NCBI GenBank assembly: GCA_947461335.1 | Contig: CANHLB010000068.1 | Coordinates: forward strand, 1 to 8,221 | DNA from: Burkholderiaceae bacterium | GTDB taxonomy: Bacteria; Pseudomonadota; Gammaproteobacteria; Burkholderiales; Burkholderiaceae | Length of the DNA: 8,221 nt | Direction of reading: 5' to 3' | The notes under the pieces: model-generated | The model's input: only the letters and a program-made list of their open reading frames with translations | The model's database searches: none | Told to the model about the DNA's origin: nothing | Shown here: one piece after another, positions 1-7,373 of the stretch | Layout of the letters: every line of letters begins with the position of its first letter | Numbering within the stretch: position 1 is the first letter of the stretch | Translations under genes and position numbers: made by a program

Positions 1-239
1 CACCTGATGGTCAGCAGTATGAGTATTACGATTACTCCACTACAGGCGGTCAACAGGAAACTGCAAATACTTATTCAACTACTCCCGCAGCCAAATTAAT
101 AAAAGACGATTTGTTAAATGTATTGGTACCTACAGTTTTAGAGGCGCCAATACCATTAAGTTATCGTACTGCCCAAGAGAAGGCGAAATTAGGCCTAGCA
201 GCCTTCAATTTACTAAATCAAAGCTCTGGTCGTGAGTAG
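1..239 (+). CDS. 3' end of an unrecognised protein-coding gene (partial)
   Basis: A reading frame opens at base 3 and runs without a stop for 78 codons to a TAG at 237-239, so this is the C-terminal end of a gene that starts left of the window. The visible tail begins with a low-complexity stretch rich in Tyr, Thr, Gln and Ser (PDGQQYEYYDYSTTGGQQ and on to about residue 30). A more ordinary segment follows that looks partly helical, including KLIKDDLLNVLVPTVLEAP and ending AFNLLNQSSGRE. I do not recognise the family and no catalytic motif is visible. The composition suggests a flexible linker followed by a short folded end. It converges on the minus-strand MFS gene with only 8 bases between the two stop codons, leaving no room for a terminator between them. 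The reading frame is well supported; the function is unknown. Confidence 0.6.
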   Translation, partial: PDGQQYEYYDYSTTGGQQETANTYSTTPAAKLIKDDLLNVLVPTVLEAPIPLSYRTAQEKAKLGLAAFNLLNQSSGRE

Positions 240-247
240 TACATAGC

Positions 248-1537
248 TTATTGAATGGTGATGCGCGATTTAATGAGGGCTGGTAATGTAAGGAGTGCTA
301 GCACTGCTAATAGGCCGAGCATGCTCAGTAGGACCGTTTCGTAAGCTAAATACTCCTTAACGCCATCCCTAGATAAATGGTGGATTACAAATCCAGCGAT
401 ACCAGCACTGGCACTACTTAAGCCTGCCATGAGTTGTGCTAAACCTGCAATGCGACCCCGCATATCTGCTGAGGATAGGGACTGAATTACTCCTTTGAGT
501 AGGTTGCTACATAGGCTAGTAAAGAGGCCTGAGAGCAAAATGGTGATCAGAATTAACCAATACTCGCGGGTAATCAAAGCAATAATTGCAGCAAAGCAAA
601 GGCCAAAAATAAAATAAATAAAGAGGGTTCCACGCTTCAGCGATGATCTTGAGATCAAAATTCCTAATAATCCACCCACTACTTCCCCTGTCGATAAAAC
701 CGCATAAATATGGGAAAAGAATTGGGTAGGAGGCTGCAGGGTAGGGTGATCATGGGCAAAAATGGAGATCAAAATGGTGAAGGGCATTCCAAGTACTAAA
801 ACGATCGCCAGTAACCACATGAGTATTCTGAGATCCAATGAAGTGCGCAGATAGAGAAAGGAGTTCTTAATATCTACTAAGGAGGCTTCAAACTTAGCCA
901 AAAACGTTTTATCGGATTTGTTAATTGCTATGCGATTTAATCCTTTTGGGACTAAGAAAATCGATGGAAGCATTGCAAAACCATAGAATAAGAATGCAGA
1001 AGATTCACGAGGATCATGGCTAAAAGGGAGCTCTACCTTAAGGATGTAAGGAAACAGCAAGGATCCTAAAACCCAGCCTAATCCCGTAGCAAGATAAAAG
1101 AATTCTTGTGTAGAAGTAACTTTGGCCTCAGGCACAAGATCACTAATCAGAGATGTTTTGTTGGGACCAGAAAACGCCACAATCAATCCGTTGAGGGCGT
1201 TTACTAAAACTAACAACCATAGAGGTGGCAGTCCTTCTAGACACGCAAAGAAAAGCGCTAAGCCAATAACAATATATAGGACCTGGCAAATCCTATACAA
1301 ACTCTGTTTGTTAATGTTATCGCTGGTGAGACCACCAAACAGGACAAGAAGAGTCTGGGGTATCGCATATCCAATGGTAGTCATGGAAATACCAAAAGGT
1401 CCGTAGGTCTTCACGGTTAGGAAGTTAAAGGCAACCATATAAACGCCCAAGGCAATACTGGCAATGAGGTCTGCAGACCAGAAAAGCTTTAATTTAAAGC
1501 TAGATTGCTGGACAGAAGGGGAATCGCTTGAAATCAC
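248..1537 (-). CDS. MFS transporter, MFS_3 (EntS-like) type, substrate unknown
   Basis: This encodes a 429-residue inner-membrane protein with about 12 hydrophobic segments, the usual length for a major facilitator. A motif A-like loop between helices 2 and 3 (GGLTSDNINKQSLYR, residues 68-82), the GPNKTSLISDLVPEAKV stretch (124-140) and QSLSSADMRGRIAGL (352-366) resemble the MFS_3 group, which includes the enterobactin exporter EntS. A polar cytoplasmic loop near residues 200-235 separates the two six-helix halves. The start is a GTG at 1537-1535, overlapping the TGA of the upstream lipoprotein gene as GTGA. There is no clear ribosome binding site, so translation is probably coupled to that gene. 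The family suggests efflux of a small molecule, but the substrate cannot be read from the sequence. The partner lipoprotein hints at a shared envelope role, which is inference. Confidence 0.85.
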   Translation of the reverse strand: MISSDSPSVQQSSFKLKLFWSADLIASIALGVYMVAFNFLTVKTYGPFGISMTTIGYAIPQTLLVLFGGLTSDNINKQSLYRICQVLYIVIGLALFFACLEGLPPLWLLVLVNALNGLIVAFSGPNKTSLISDLVPEAKVTSTQEFFYLATGLGWVLGSLLFPYILKVELPFSHDPRESSAFLFYGFAMLPSIFLVPKGLNRIAINKSDKTFLAKFEASLVDIKNSFLYLRTSLDLRILMWLLAIVLVLGMPFTILISIFAHDHPTLQPPTQFFSHIYAVLSTGEVVGGLLGILISRSSLKRGTLFIYFIFGLCFAAIIALITREYWLILITILLSGLFTSLCSNLLKGVIQSLSSADMRGRIAGLAQLMAGLSSASAGIAGFVIHHLSRDGVKEYLAYETVLLSMLGLLAVLALLTLPALIKSRITIQ

Positions 1538-2778
1538 TTGAGTAATACTGATGGTGAAGACGGAATGCTGCCCGGTATCTTTTGTAATGACATTAATTGG
1601 GCTAGTATTTTTACAGCTAGAGAGGAATAACCATTGTTCTCGCTTGGGATGCTGTAGGTATTATTACCTAAGGTTTCTATGAGAGCAAATGGTGCGGGCG
1701 TTGGGTTATTCTTATCCACTATTAATAATGCATTGCGGTTGAGCGAACCCTTATTGTTATTAAATGTTTGAGCTGTAGGAGGTAAGGTTACTAAATAGGG
1801 CTTCTCTGAGTGTTGGGCTGTAACTACCTGACCTAAATATTCAAAAATATTGTTAGTGGAACGAATCCGAACAATTAAGGTGGGCTGCCGTTTTTTTGCA
1901 GCACTGGTTTTATTTAAATCTTCTTCGCTATTATTTTCACAAAATATGGTAACCCCATAAAATTTTGTAGGCAGATAGTTAGCGTATTGATCACTGTTGA
2001 TGCAAAGCTTATATGCATCTGATAACTTAACTGGCTGATATAGGGGATTTGCGGAGTGATCTAATTGCTTCAGTGTGATATTGCTATCTTTGAGCATAGC
2101 AAAGACTTTTTCGCCAAATCTAGGAGTTATTTTCTCTATTGTAAGAGGGGGGCCTAGTTTCTCAGAGGTCTTAATCTCAACAGCTGTAAAACCATCATCG
2201 ATCAGTTTGTATAAGTATTGCTGAAACTTATCGTGATCTGGCCTCAATGGATTATTAATGAGACTAACTGTGCCTTTTCCATCTGCAGGAATAGTCGTGA
2301 TTTCATCTACCACTAGGCTCAAGATGACTTCTTTAGGAATCTGATTATGAGAAAAGTACTTCACAGTTTCTTTTGGAAGCTCACCGAGGTAACCCTTCCA
2401 GAAGAGCGCATTGTCTAAGGACGACTGGGTGAAATTAAAGGTGTTATTTAAGGTGAGTGATGTACTGGGTGTAATGGATGACAGTCCACCTTGAATCACG
2501 TTATAGCTAGAGTTATAAGGTAGTGCTCCGCCTGAGAAAAATGCACTCACCGAAGGTGTTATGCCAATAGAACCAGACCCATTAATGGTGGGCATATCTA
2601 AAAAACTCACTGGTCTATTTGCTGAGGAGCGCAAAATATTCTGGAAGATCATATTGATCTGATATTGCTCTAAAGAATTGGCATACTTTGCCGACATTTC
2701 ACCAAAGTCGGGAGTCAGGGTAGAGCTACAACCACCAATGAGAAAGGTTGAGATGGTAGCTAGTAGTATTTTTTTCAT
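1534..2778 (-). CDS. putative outer-membrane lipoprotein of an uncharacterised family
   Basis: This encodes a 414-residue protein with a clear lipoprotein signal: MKK, a hydrophobic core, then a lipobox ending IGGC with the lipidated Cys at residue 17. Ser at +2 predicts outer-membrane retention. The N-terminal half has an NILR...RPVSFLD segment (48-61) and a Gly/Ser/Thr-rich region that looks beta-rich (about 66-118). The C-terminal half has RIRSTNNIFEYLGQVV (304-319) and ends in a helix, AVKILAQLMSLQK (388-400), before a short tail. From memory this arrangement matches a widespread family of uncharacterised proteobacterial lipoproteins, but I cannot name a domain. Two further cysteines (259, 280) could form a disulphide in the periplasm. 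The ATG is preceded by a pyrimidine-rich stretch without a Shine-Dalgarno, yet it gives a perfect signal peptide. A 67-base gap separates it from dctM, with no convincing promoter or terminator. It overlaps the downstream MFS gene by 4 bases. Confidence 0.75.
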   Translation of the reverse strand: MKKILLATISTFLIGGCSSTLTPDFGEMSAKYANSLEQYQINMIFQNILRSSANRPVSFLDMPTINGSGSIGITPSVSAFFSGGALPYNSSYNVIQGGLSSITPSTSLTLNNTFNFTQSSLDNALFWKGYLGELPKETVKYFSHNQIPKEVILSLVVDEITTIPADGKGTVSLINNPLRPDHDKFQQYLYKLIDDGFTAVEIKTSEKLGPPLTIEKITPRFGEKVFAMLKDSNITLKQLDHSANPLYQPVKLSDAYKLCINSDQYANYLPTKFYGVTIFCENNSEEDLNKTSAAKKRQPTLIVRIRSTNNIFEYLGQVVTAQHSEKPYLVTLPPTAQTFNNNKGSLNRNALLIVDKNNPTPAPFALIETLGNNTYSIPSENNGYSSLAVKILAQLMSLQKIPGSIPSSPSVLLK

Positions 2779-2845
2779 ATAAAGAGGAAAAGCATTGCCC
2801 TGGATATTTTTTTAATGTGTTTGTACTAGATTAACGGGTTTTGAT

Positions 2846-4378
2846 TTATTTCAGTGGTTTATCTAGCTGGAAATTCACTGGAGCATCTTCATCGACCTGA
2901 CTTGTAGGGGATTCCGGCTTTGAGTCCTCACCACCAGTGAAATTATAGTCTTGGCTCTGTGTAATGGCAGCAGGTTTATCCAATAAGGTGGTGATCAGCG
3001 CAGGAAAAGCAATCACTACAGCCACCATGATGAGTTGTAGGCCTACCCAGGGCAAGGCACCCCAATAGATATCACTACTCTTAACCTCTTTTGGTGCAAC
3101 CCCTCTGAGATAAAACAGGGCAAATCCAAACGGCGGGTGCATAAATGAGGTTTGCATATTGACGCATAGCATGACCCCAAACCAGACAAGAGCAGCGCTT
3201 GCAGCGGCTTGTGGATTTCCATTCATGGAATCGAGTAGGACGGGAGAGAGTAATTTAACGGCGACTGGTGCGAGCATCGGTACGATGATGAAAGCAATCT
3301 CAAAAAAGTCCAAGAAGAAGGCCAAGAAAAAGACAAAGAGGTTGACGACGATGAGAAAGCCTACCCATCCACCAGGTAAGCCTGAAAAAAGATTCTCAAC
3401 CCAATGTCCACCATCAACTCCTTGAAAGACTACCGAGAAACACGTTGAGCCAATCAAAATAAAGACGACCATTGCGGTAATACGCATCGTATTTTGATAG
3501 GCCTCTTGAATTAAACCTTTGAGGTTAGAAATACTAGCTCGTCGCAGCCACGCTAATAGCAAAGCGCCCATGGCGCCCATGGCACCAGATTCAGTTGGGG
3601 TTGCAATACCAGTCATGATGGTGCCAAGAACCAAGAAGATTAATACCGCTGATGGGATGATTCCCATCAGACATTTTTTCCAGAGCTCCCAGCCTTTTAG
3701 GGTGAGATCGCTTGCTGGAATCGCCGGCAAATAGTCTGGTCGGACTCGGGAGAGGACGAAAGTATAGAGCGCAAAGAGAGCAATTTGGAGTAGTGATGGA
3801 CCCCAAGCACCAAGATACATGCTGCCGACATCAGCGCTACCACTTTGTGTCTTGAGTTGGTCTGCCAAAACAATGAGTACCAAGGATGGCGGAACTAATT
3901 GGGTAATCGTCCCAGAGGCTGCCAGAACACCTGTAGCGTAGCGCATGTTGTAGCCATAACGCATCATCACTGGCAAAGAGATCATCGCCATAGCAATCAC
4001 CTGAGCAGCCACAGTACCAGTAATGGCACCTAGTACAAATCCCACAATAATTACTGAATAGCCTAAGCCACCACGTACTTTGCCAAAGAGTTGACCCATA
4101 GAGTCCAGCATTTCTTCAGCAAGGCCACAGCGCTCCAAAATAGCGCCCATAAAAGTAAAGAATGGAATTGCTAAAAGAAGATCATTTGCAAGTACACCAC
4201 CGAATATACGTTGTGGAATGGCCTGCAAAAAAGGCATACCAAAAAACCCTTCGCTAATAGCGATAGCAGCGAAAAAAAGACCAGCAGCCATTAGGGAAAA
4301 TGCCACCGGGAAGCCAATCAACATAAAGATGATTAGGCCGCCAAACATGAGGGGCGGCATCCACTCTAATGGAATCAT
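2846..4378 (-). CDS. dctM: TRAP transporter large permease subunit (DctM family, FcbT3-like)
   Basis: This is the large membrane subunit of a tripartite ATP-independent periplasmic transporter, which normally uses a sodium or proton gradient to import organic acids delivered by a periplasmic binding protein. The 510 residues contain about 12 hydrophobic segments. Family features are GFPVAFSLMAAGL (22-34), FTFMGAILER (74-83), SGTITQLVPPSLVLIVLADQ (155-174), ATPTESGAMGAMGALLLAW (259-277), FLDFFEIAFIIVPMLAP (355-371) and HPPFGFALFYL (414-424). It is longer than a typical DctM of about 430 residues and resembles the FcbT3 (mannitol/chloroaromatic) subgroup. Its last 44 residues (467-510) form a hydrophilic acidic tail. 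The ATG overlaps the dctQ stop as ATGA, so translation is probably coupled. No binding-protein gene is present. The symbol is by family; the substrate is unknown. Confidence 0.92.
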   Translation of the reverse strand: MIPLEWMPPLMFGGLIIFMLIGFPVAFSLMAAGLFFAAIAISEGFFGMPFLQAIPQRIFGGVLANDLLLAIPFFTFMGAILERCGLAEEMLDSMGQLFGKVRGGLGYSVIIVGFVLGAITGTVAAQVIAMAMISLPVMMRYGYNMRYATGVLAASGTITQLVPPSLVLIVLADQLKTQSGSADVGSMYLGAWGPSLLQIALFALYTFVLSRVRPDYLPAIPASDLTLKGWELWKKCLMGIIPSAVLIFLVLGTIMTGIATPTESGAMGAMGALLLAWLRRASISNLKGLIQEAYQNTMRITAMVVFILIGSTCFSVVFQGVDGGHWVENLFSGLPGGWVGFLIVVNLFVFFLAFFLDFFEIAFIIVPMLAPVAVKLLSPVLLDSMNGNPQAAASAALVWFGVMLCVNMQTSFMHPPFGFALFYLRGVAPKEVKSSDIYWGALPWVGLQLIMVAVVIAFPALITTLLDKPAAITQSQDYNFTGGEDSKPESPTSQVDEDAPVNFQLDKPLK

Positions 4379-4926
4379 TGCATCGGCTTTTCGTATTGAA
4401 GGTCTTCGGCAGACAAAGTGATTGCACCTTTGAGCGCACCGATGCGTTTGATGATTTCAGAAAGACCTTGCAGGCTCAACATGAAAAATCCAAAAGGCAC
4501 TACAAATTTAATCGGGTAACGGGCTAGGCCACCAGAGTTCAGTGAGTGCTCCATGATGAGCCAGGACGGATAAAAGAGGGTTTTCCAAGAAAGCCATGTA
4601 AACAGAATACAAGCTGGCATCAAGAAAAACACTAAGCCAAATAAATCAATCCAAATTCGACCGCGCTCAGAAAGGCGTGAGTAAATTAAATCTACTCGAA
4701 CATGTTCGTTACGTTTGAGGGTGTAGGCGGACCCAAGCATGACGGCTGCACTAAATAGATACCACTGAAGCTCTAGCGGCCAATTATTACTGATATCCAA
4801 GCCATAACGTAGTAGGGCATTGGCTGCCGACACTACGCAGGAGAGCAAAATCATCACGCTTGCTGCTTTACCAAGCAGTTGGTTTATGCGATCAATGCCT
4901 GTGGAAAGTTTGGACCAAAACCCCAT
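4375..4926 (-). CDS. dctQ: TRAP transporter small permease subunit (DctQ family)
   Basis: This encodes a 183-residue inner-membrane protein with four hydrophobic segments (about 21-38, 50-68, 91-113, 138-159), the standard DctQ plan and length. The family's conserved stretch is plain: ELQWYLFSAAVMLGSAYTL (52-70) followed by KRNEHVRVDLIYSRLS (71-86). It pairs with the large subunit DctM to form the membrane part of a TRAP transporter. The gene starts 5 bases after the argH stop. The only ribosome-binding-like sequence is a short AGG that includes the end of that TAG stop, so translation probably depends on ribosomes finishing argH. It overlaps dctM by 4 bases downstream. The family assignment is firm; the transported compound cannot be inferred. 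Confidence 0.92.
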   Translation of the reverse strand: MGFWSKLSTGIDRINQLLGKAASVMILLSCVVSAANALLRYGLDISNNWPLELQWYLFSAAVMLGSAYTLKRNEHVRVDLIYSRLSERGRIWIDLFGLVFFLMPACILFTWLSWKTLFYPSWLIMEHSLNSGGLARYPIKFVVPFGFFMLSLQGLSEIIKRIGALKGAITLSAEDLQYEKPMQ

Positions 4927-4931
4927 GCGAC

Positions 4932-6350
4932 CTAAAGATCTGCACGACCCCGTTTAATTGCGCTCAGGACCTGGGATGGTGACGTACCACCAACATGTTG
5001 GCGAGACTGTACTGAGCCATCTACTGTGAGCAAAGCAAAGACATCATCACTAAGGAGTTCTGGACGATTATCAAGGCCACAAGCAAAGCGCAACTCTGAC
5101 AAACTTAAGTCAGTCAGCATGCAGTTTCTGCCAACACAGGCTTTAACAGCATGCGCTACAGCTTCATGAGCATCACGGAATGCCAAACCTTTTTTTACTA
5201 AGTAATCAGCTAAGTCCGTTGCTGTAGAAAACCCTTCTTCAGCCGCCGCTTTCATTACACTAGCTTTGACTTCAATATGAGGAACCATATCAGCAAAGAT
5301 ACGCAGAGTATCTTGTACTGTATCTACTGCATCAAACAAAGGCTCTTTATCTTCTTGGTTGTCCTTGTTATAGGCAAGTGGCTGACTCTTCATTAAGGTC
5401 AGTAAAGAAAACAGATCCCCATAGACGCGACCAGTTTTGCCACGCGCCAACTCAGGAACGTCTGGGTTTTTCTTTTGCGGCATGATAGAGCTGCCTGTAC
5501 AAAAGCGATCAGGTAAGTCAATAAAACCAAAGCGGGGGCTGAGCCAGAGCACGAGCTCTTCAGAGAGGCGTGAAACGTGCATCATCAAGATGGATGCAAA
5601 GGCGCAGAATTCAATTGCAAAATCACGATCTGATACGGCATCTAAAGAGTTGTTGCAAATGCCGTCAAAACCGAGAGTTTTAGCAACCTGTTCCCGATCA
5701 ATTGGGTAGCTAGTTCCTGCTAAAGCAGCCGCACCTAAAGGTAAGCGATTAAAGCGTGCACGCAAATCAGTTAGGCGACTGGCATCACGACTAAACATTT
5801 CAAAGTAAGCCATCAGGTGATGACCAAAAGTAATCGGTTGTGCAACTTGCAGATGGGTATGCCCAGGCATAATCGTACCCGCATGTTTTTCTGCTAAATC
5901 TAATAGTGCAGCACGCAAAGTTTTGAGAGTGCTAGCAATCTCATCAACACTGCCGCGCAACCATAAACGCAAATCAGTGGCTACTTGGTCATTACGAGAG
6001 CGACCAGTATGTAAACGTTTTCCAGCATCTCCGACAAGTGCAGTTAAGCGTGCCTCAATATTGAGATGCACATCTTCTAGAGCTAATTGCCATTCAAAAT
6101 GACCGGCTTCAATTTCGGTCTTAATTTGAGCCATACCCTTTTGAATATCCGCTAAATCCTGAGCACTGATGATCTTTTGGGCTGCAAGCATCTGGGCGTG
6201 TGCCAGGGAACCGGCAATATCGACCATGGCAAAGCGTTGATCAAAGCCAATAGAGGCGGTATAGCGCTGAACAAGTTCATCTACCGGCTCGTTGAAACGG
6301 GCCGACCAAGCTTGGGCTTTGTTGTCTAAGGAATTTTTGGGTGAGCTCAT
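4932..6350 (-). CDS. argH: argininosuccinate lyase
   Basis: This is a cytoplasmic enzyme that splits argininosuccinate into arginine and fumarate, the last step of arginine synthesis. It belongs to the fumarase/aspartase superfamily and acts as a homotetramer with active sites built from three subunits. Visible motifs are [13 protein letters not shown] (from His114), [11 protein letters not shown] (His164 and His166, the latter matching the conserved catalytic-site His) and the superfamily signature [12 protein letters not shown] with the Ser pair 287-288. I place the start at the ATG at 6350, giving 472 residues beginning [19 protein letters not shown], which matches the family's usual length of about 460-470. 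The frame stays open to 6473, but that 41-residue extension runs antisense into hemC and looks non-native. It is the first gene of a probable argH-dctQ-dctM transcript. No Shine-Dalgarno precedes the ATG. Confidence 0.97.
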   Translation of the reverse strand: MSSPKNSLDNKAQAWSARFNEPVDELVQRYTASIGFDQRFAMVDIAGSLAHAQMLAAQKIISAQDLADIQKGMAQIKTEIEAGHFEWQLALEDVHLNIEARLTALVGDAGKRLHTGRSRNDQVATDLRLWLRGSVDEIASTLKTLRAALLDLAEKHAGTIMPGHTHLQVAQPITFGHHLMAYFEMFSRDASRLTDLRARFNRLPLGAAALAGTSYPIDREQVAKTLGFDGICNNSLDAVSDRDFAIEFCAFASILMMHVSRLSEELVLWLSPRFGFIDLPDRFCTGSSIMPQKKNPDVPELARGKTGRVYGDLFSLLTLMKSQPLAYNKDNQEDKEPLFDAVDTVQDTLRIFADMVPHIEVKASVMKAAAEEGFSTATDLADYLVKKGLAFRDAHEAVAHAVKACVGRNCMLTDLSLSELRFACGLDNRPELLSDDVFALLTVDGSVQSRQHVGGTSPSQVLSAIKRGRADL

Positions 6351-6364
6351 AAACACAGTATATT
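6337..6364 (+). promoter_or_regulatory. possible hemC promoter
   Basis: On the plus strand, TTGGGT (6337-6342, three of six -35 bases) and TATATT (6359-6364, five of six -10 bases) are separated by 16 bases. RNA would start near 6371, about 23 bases before the hemC ATG. The -35 lies inside the first codons of argH on the other strand. If the proposed argH promoter is also right, the two promoters face each other and the transcripts overlap at their 5' ends. No known regulator site is recognised. Tentative. Confidence 0.3.
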
Positions 6365-6381
6365 GTTGTACGTCTTTTATT

Positions 6382-6410
6382 ATTTTAAATGTTATGTCCC
6401 AAACCCTGAA
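6382..6410 (-). promoter_or_regulatory. possible argH promoter
   Basis: Read on the minus strand, TTCAGG (6410-6405, a weak -35 match) and TAAAAT (6387-6382, five of six bases of the -10 consensus) are 17 bases apart. They would start RNA near 6375, about 25 bases before the argH ATG. The elements lie partly inside the first codons of hemC. An alternative -10, TATACT at 6362-6357, lacks a good -35 and would start RNA almost at the ATG. This rests on consensus matching by eye in AT-rich DNA, so it is tentative. Confidence 0.3.
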
Positions 6411-7359
6411 TTCTTCCCCCCTGACGGCCCCTAAGCGCCTAGTTATTGCCTCCCGTGAAAGTCGCCTAGCCATGTGGCAGGCGGAGCATGTCCGAGATTG
6501 CCTAAAAAAGCTCTATCCAGGCTGTGATGTCCAGATTTTGGGAATGACCACCCGCGGGGACCAGATTTTGGATAAAGCCCTCTCTAAAGTGGGTGGCAAA
6601 GGCCTTTTTGTGAAAGAGCTCGAAACTGCCCTTGAGGATGGTCGGGCTGATTTAGCGGTGCATTCACTTAAAGATGTCCCAATGGTGATGCCAGAGGGAT
6701 TCGACCTTGCTTGTGTCATGGAAAGAGAAGATGCACGTGATGCGTTTGTCTCGAATGATTTTGCGAGTCTGGAAGATTTACCAAAAGGTGCGATTGTGGG
6801 TACCTCAAGCTTGCGTCGTGAGTCAGTATTACGAGCAAAGTTCCCCCATCTAGAGATTTTGCCCTTGCGCGGTAATTTAGATACACGTATGGCTAAGTTA
6901 GATCGTGGTGAGTATCAAGCCATCATATTGGCCGCAGCAGGATTAAAACGTTTAGGTTTAGAGTCTCGTATTCGTGCTCTTCTGCCGTACGACCCGTACA
7001 CACCGGCTGCTGGTCAAGGCGCTCTAGGTATTGAGACCTTAAGCAATCATCCCAATATTAAACAATGGCTTGCCCCCTTAAATGATTTACCAACTTTATT
7101 TTCTGTTTCTGCGGAGCGTATGGTCTCACGTCAGCTAGGCGGTTCATGCGAAGTGCCTTTAGCAGCTTATGCTGTATGGGATCAGAATCAGATGCACATT
7201 CGTTCTTTTGTAGCCAGCACTGATGGCAAAGCAATTTGCCTTGCCAATGGCAAAGCCAAAGTAGAGTCGATTGAAGATGCAGAGGCGCTTGGGCTTGCTG
7301 TCGCTCAAGATTTGCTAGCGCAGGGCGCGGCTGATTTAATTCCAAAAATATTTAAATAG
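6394..7359 (+). CDS. hemC: hydroxymethylbilane synthase (porphobilinogen deaminase)
   Basis: This is a cytoplasmic enzyme that joins four porphobilinogen units into hydroxymethylbilane in haem synthesis. The product is 321 residues long, normal for HemC. Motifs are [16 protein letters not shown] (from residue 15), [30 protein letters not shown] with the expected catalytic Asp94, [11 protein letters not shown] with substrate-binding Arg141 and Arg142, [10 protein letters not shown], and [13 protein letters not shown] with Cys252, the attachment site of the dipyrromethane cofactor. I chose the ATG at 6394 (MSQTLNSSP). The frame is open back to 6292, but the extra 34 residues lie antisense to argH and resemble no HemC start. 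No Shine-Dalgarno is visible; the leader is AT-rich. hemD follows after 14 bases, so the two are almost certainly co-transcribed. Confidence 0.97.
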   Translation: MSQTLNSSPLTAPKRLVIASRESRLAMWQAEHVRDCLKKLYPGCDVQILGMTTRGDQILDKALSKVGGKGLFVKELETALEDGRADLAVHSLKDVPMVMPEGFDLACVMEREDARDAFVSNDFASLEDLPKGAIVGTSSLRRESVLRAKFPHLEILPLRGNLDTRMAKLDRGEYQAIILAAAGLKRLGLESRIRALLPYDPYTPAAGQGALGIETLSNHPNIKQWLAPLNDLPTLFSVSAERMVSRQLGGSCEVPLAAYAVWDQNQMHIRSFVASTDGKAICLANGKAKVESIEDAEALGLAVAQDLLAQGAADLIPKIFK

Positions 7360-7373
7360 AAATCCTAGTAGCG

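Noticed and set aside
1122..1406. Plus-strand open frame of 94 codons opposite the MFS gene.
   Set aside because: It lies wholly antisense to a clear membrane protein gene and its Arg/Lys/Pro/Ser-rich product resembles no family; it is a shadow frame.
248..2778. The AT-leaning lipoprotein/MFS block as a recently acquired island.
   Set aside because: The composition shift is modest by eye, there is no tRNA, integrase, insertion sequence or flanking repeat, and accessory envelope genes are often AT-richer than core genes.
2852..2880. Short inverted repeat (CAGTG...CACTG) at the end of dctM as a possible terminator.
   Set aside because: The stem is only 5 base pairs with a long loop, lies within the coding sequence, and has no T-run on the correct side for the minus-strand transcript.
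3564..3581. Two tandem copies of a 9-base unit (GCGCCCATG) inside dctM.
   Set aside because: It encodes the repeated AMG of SGAMGAMGALLL, part of a conserved Gly/Ala-rich segment of the large TRAP subunit, so protein constraint explains it.
7058..7345. Minus-strand open frame of 95 codons opposite the 3' end of hemC.
   Set aside because: It is antisense to a highly conserved part of hemC, including the cofactor Cys region, and has no family features or upstream signals.
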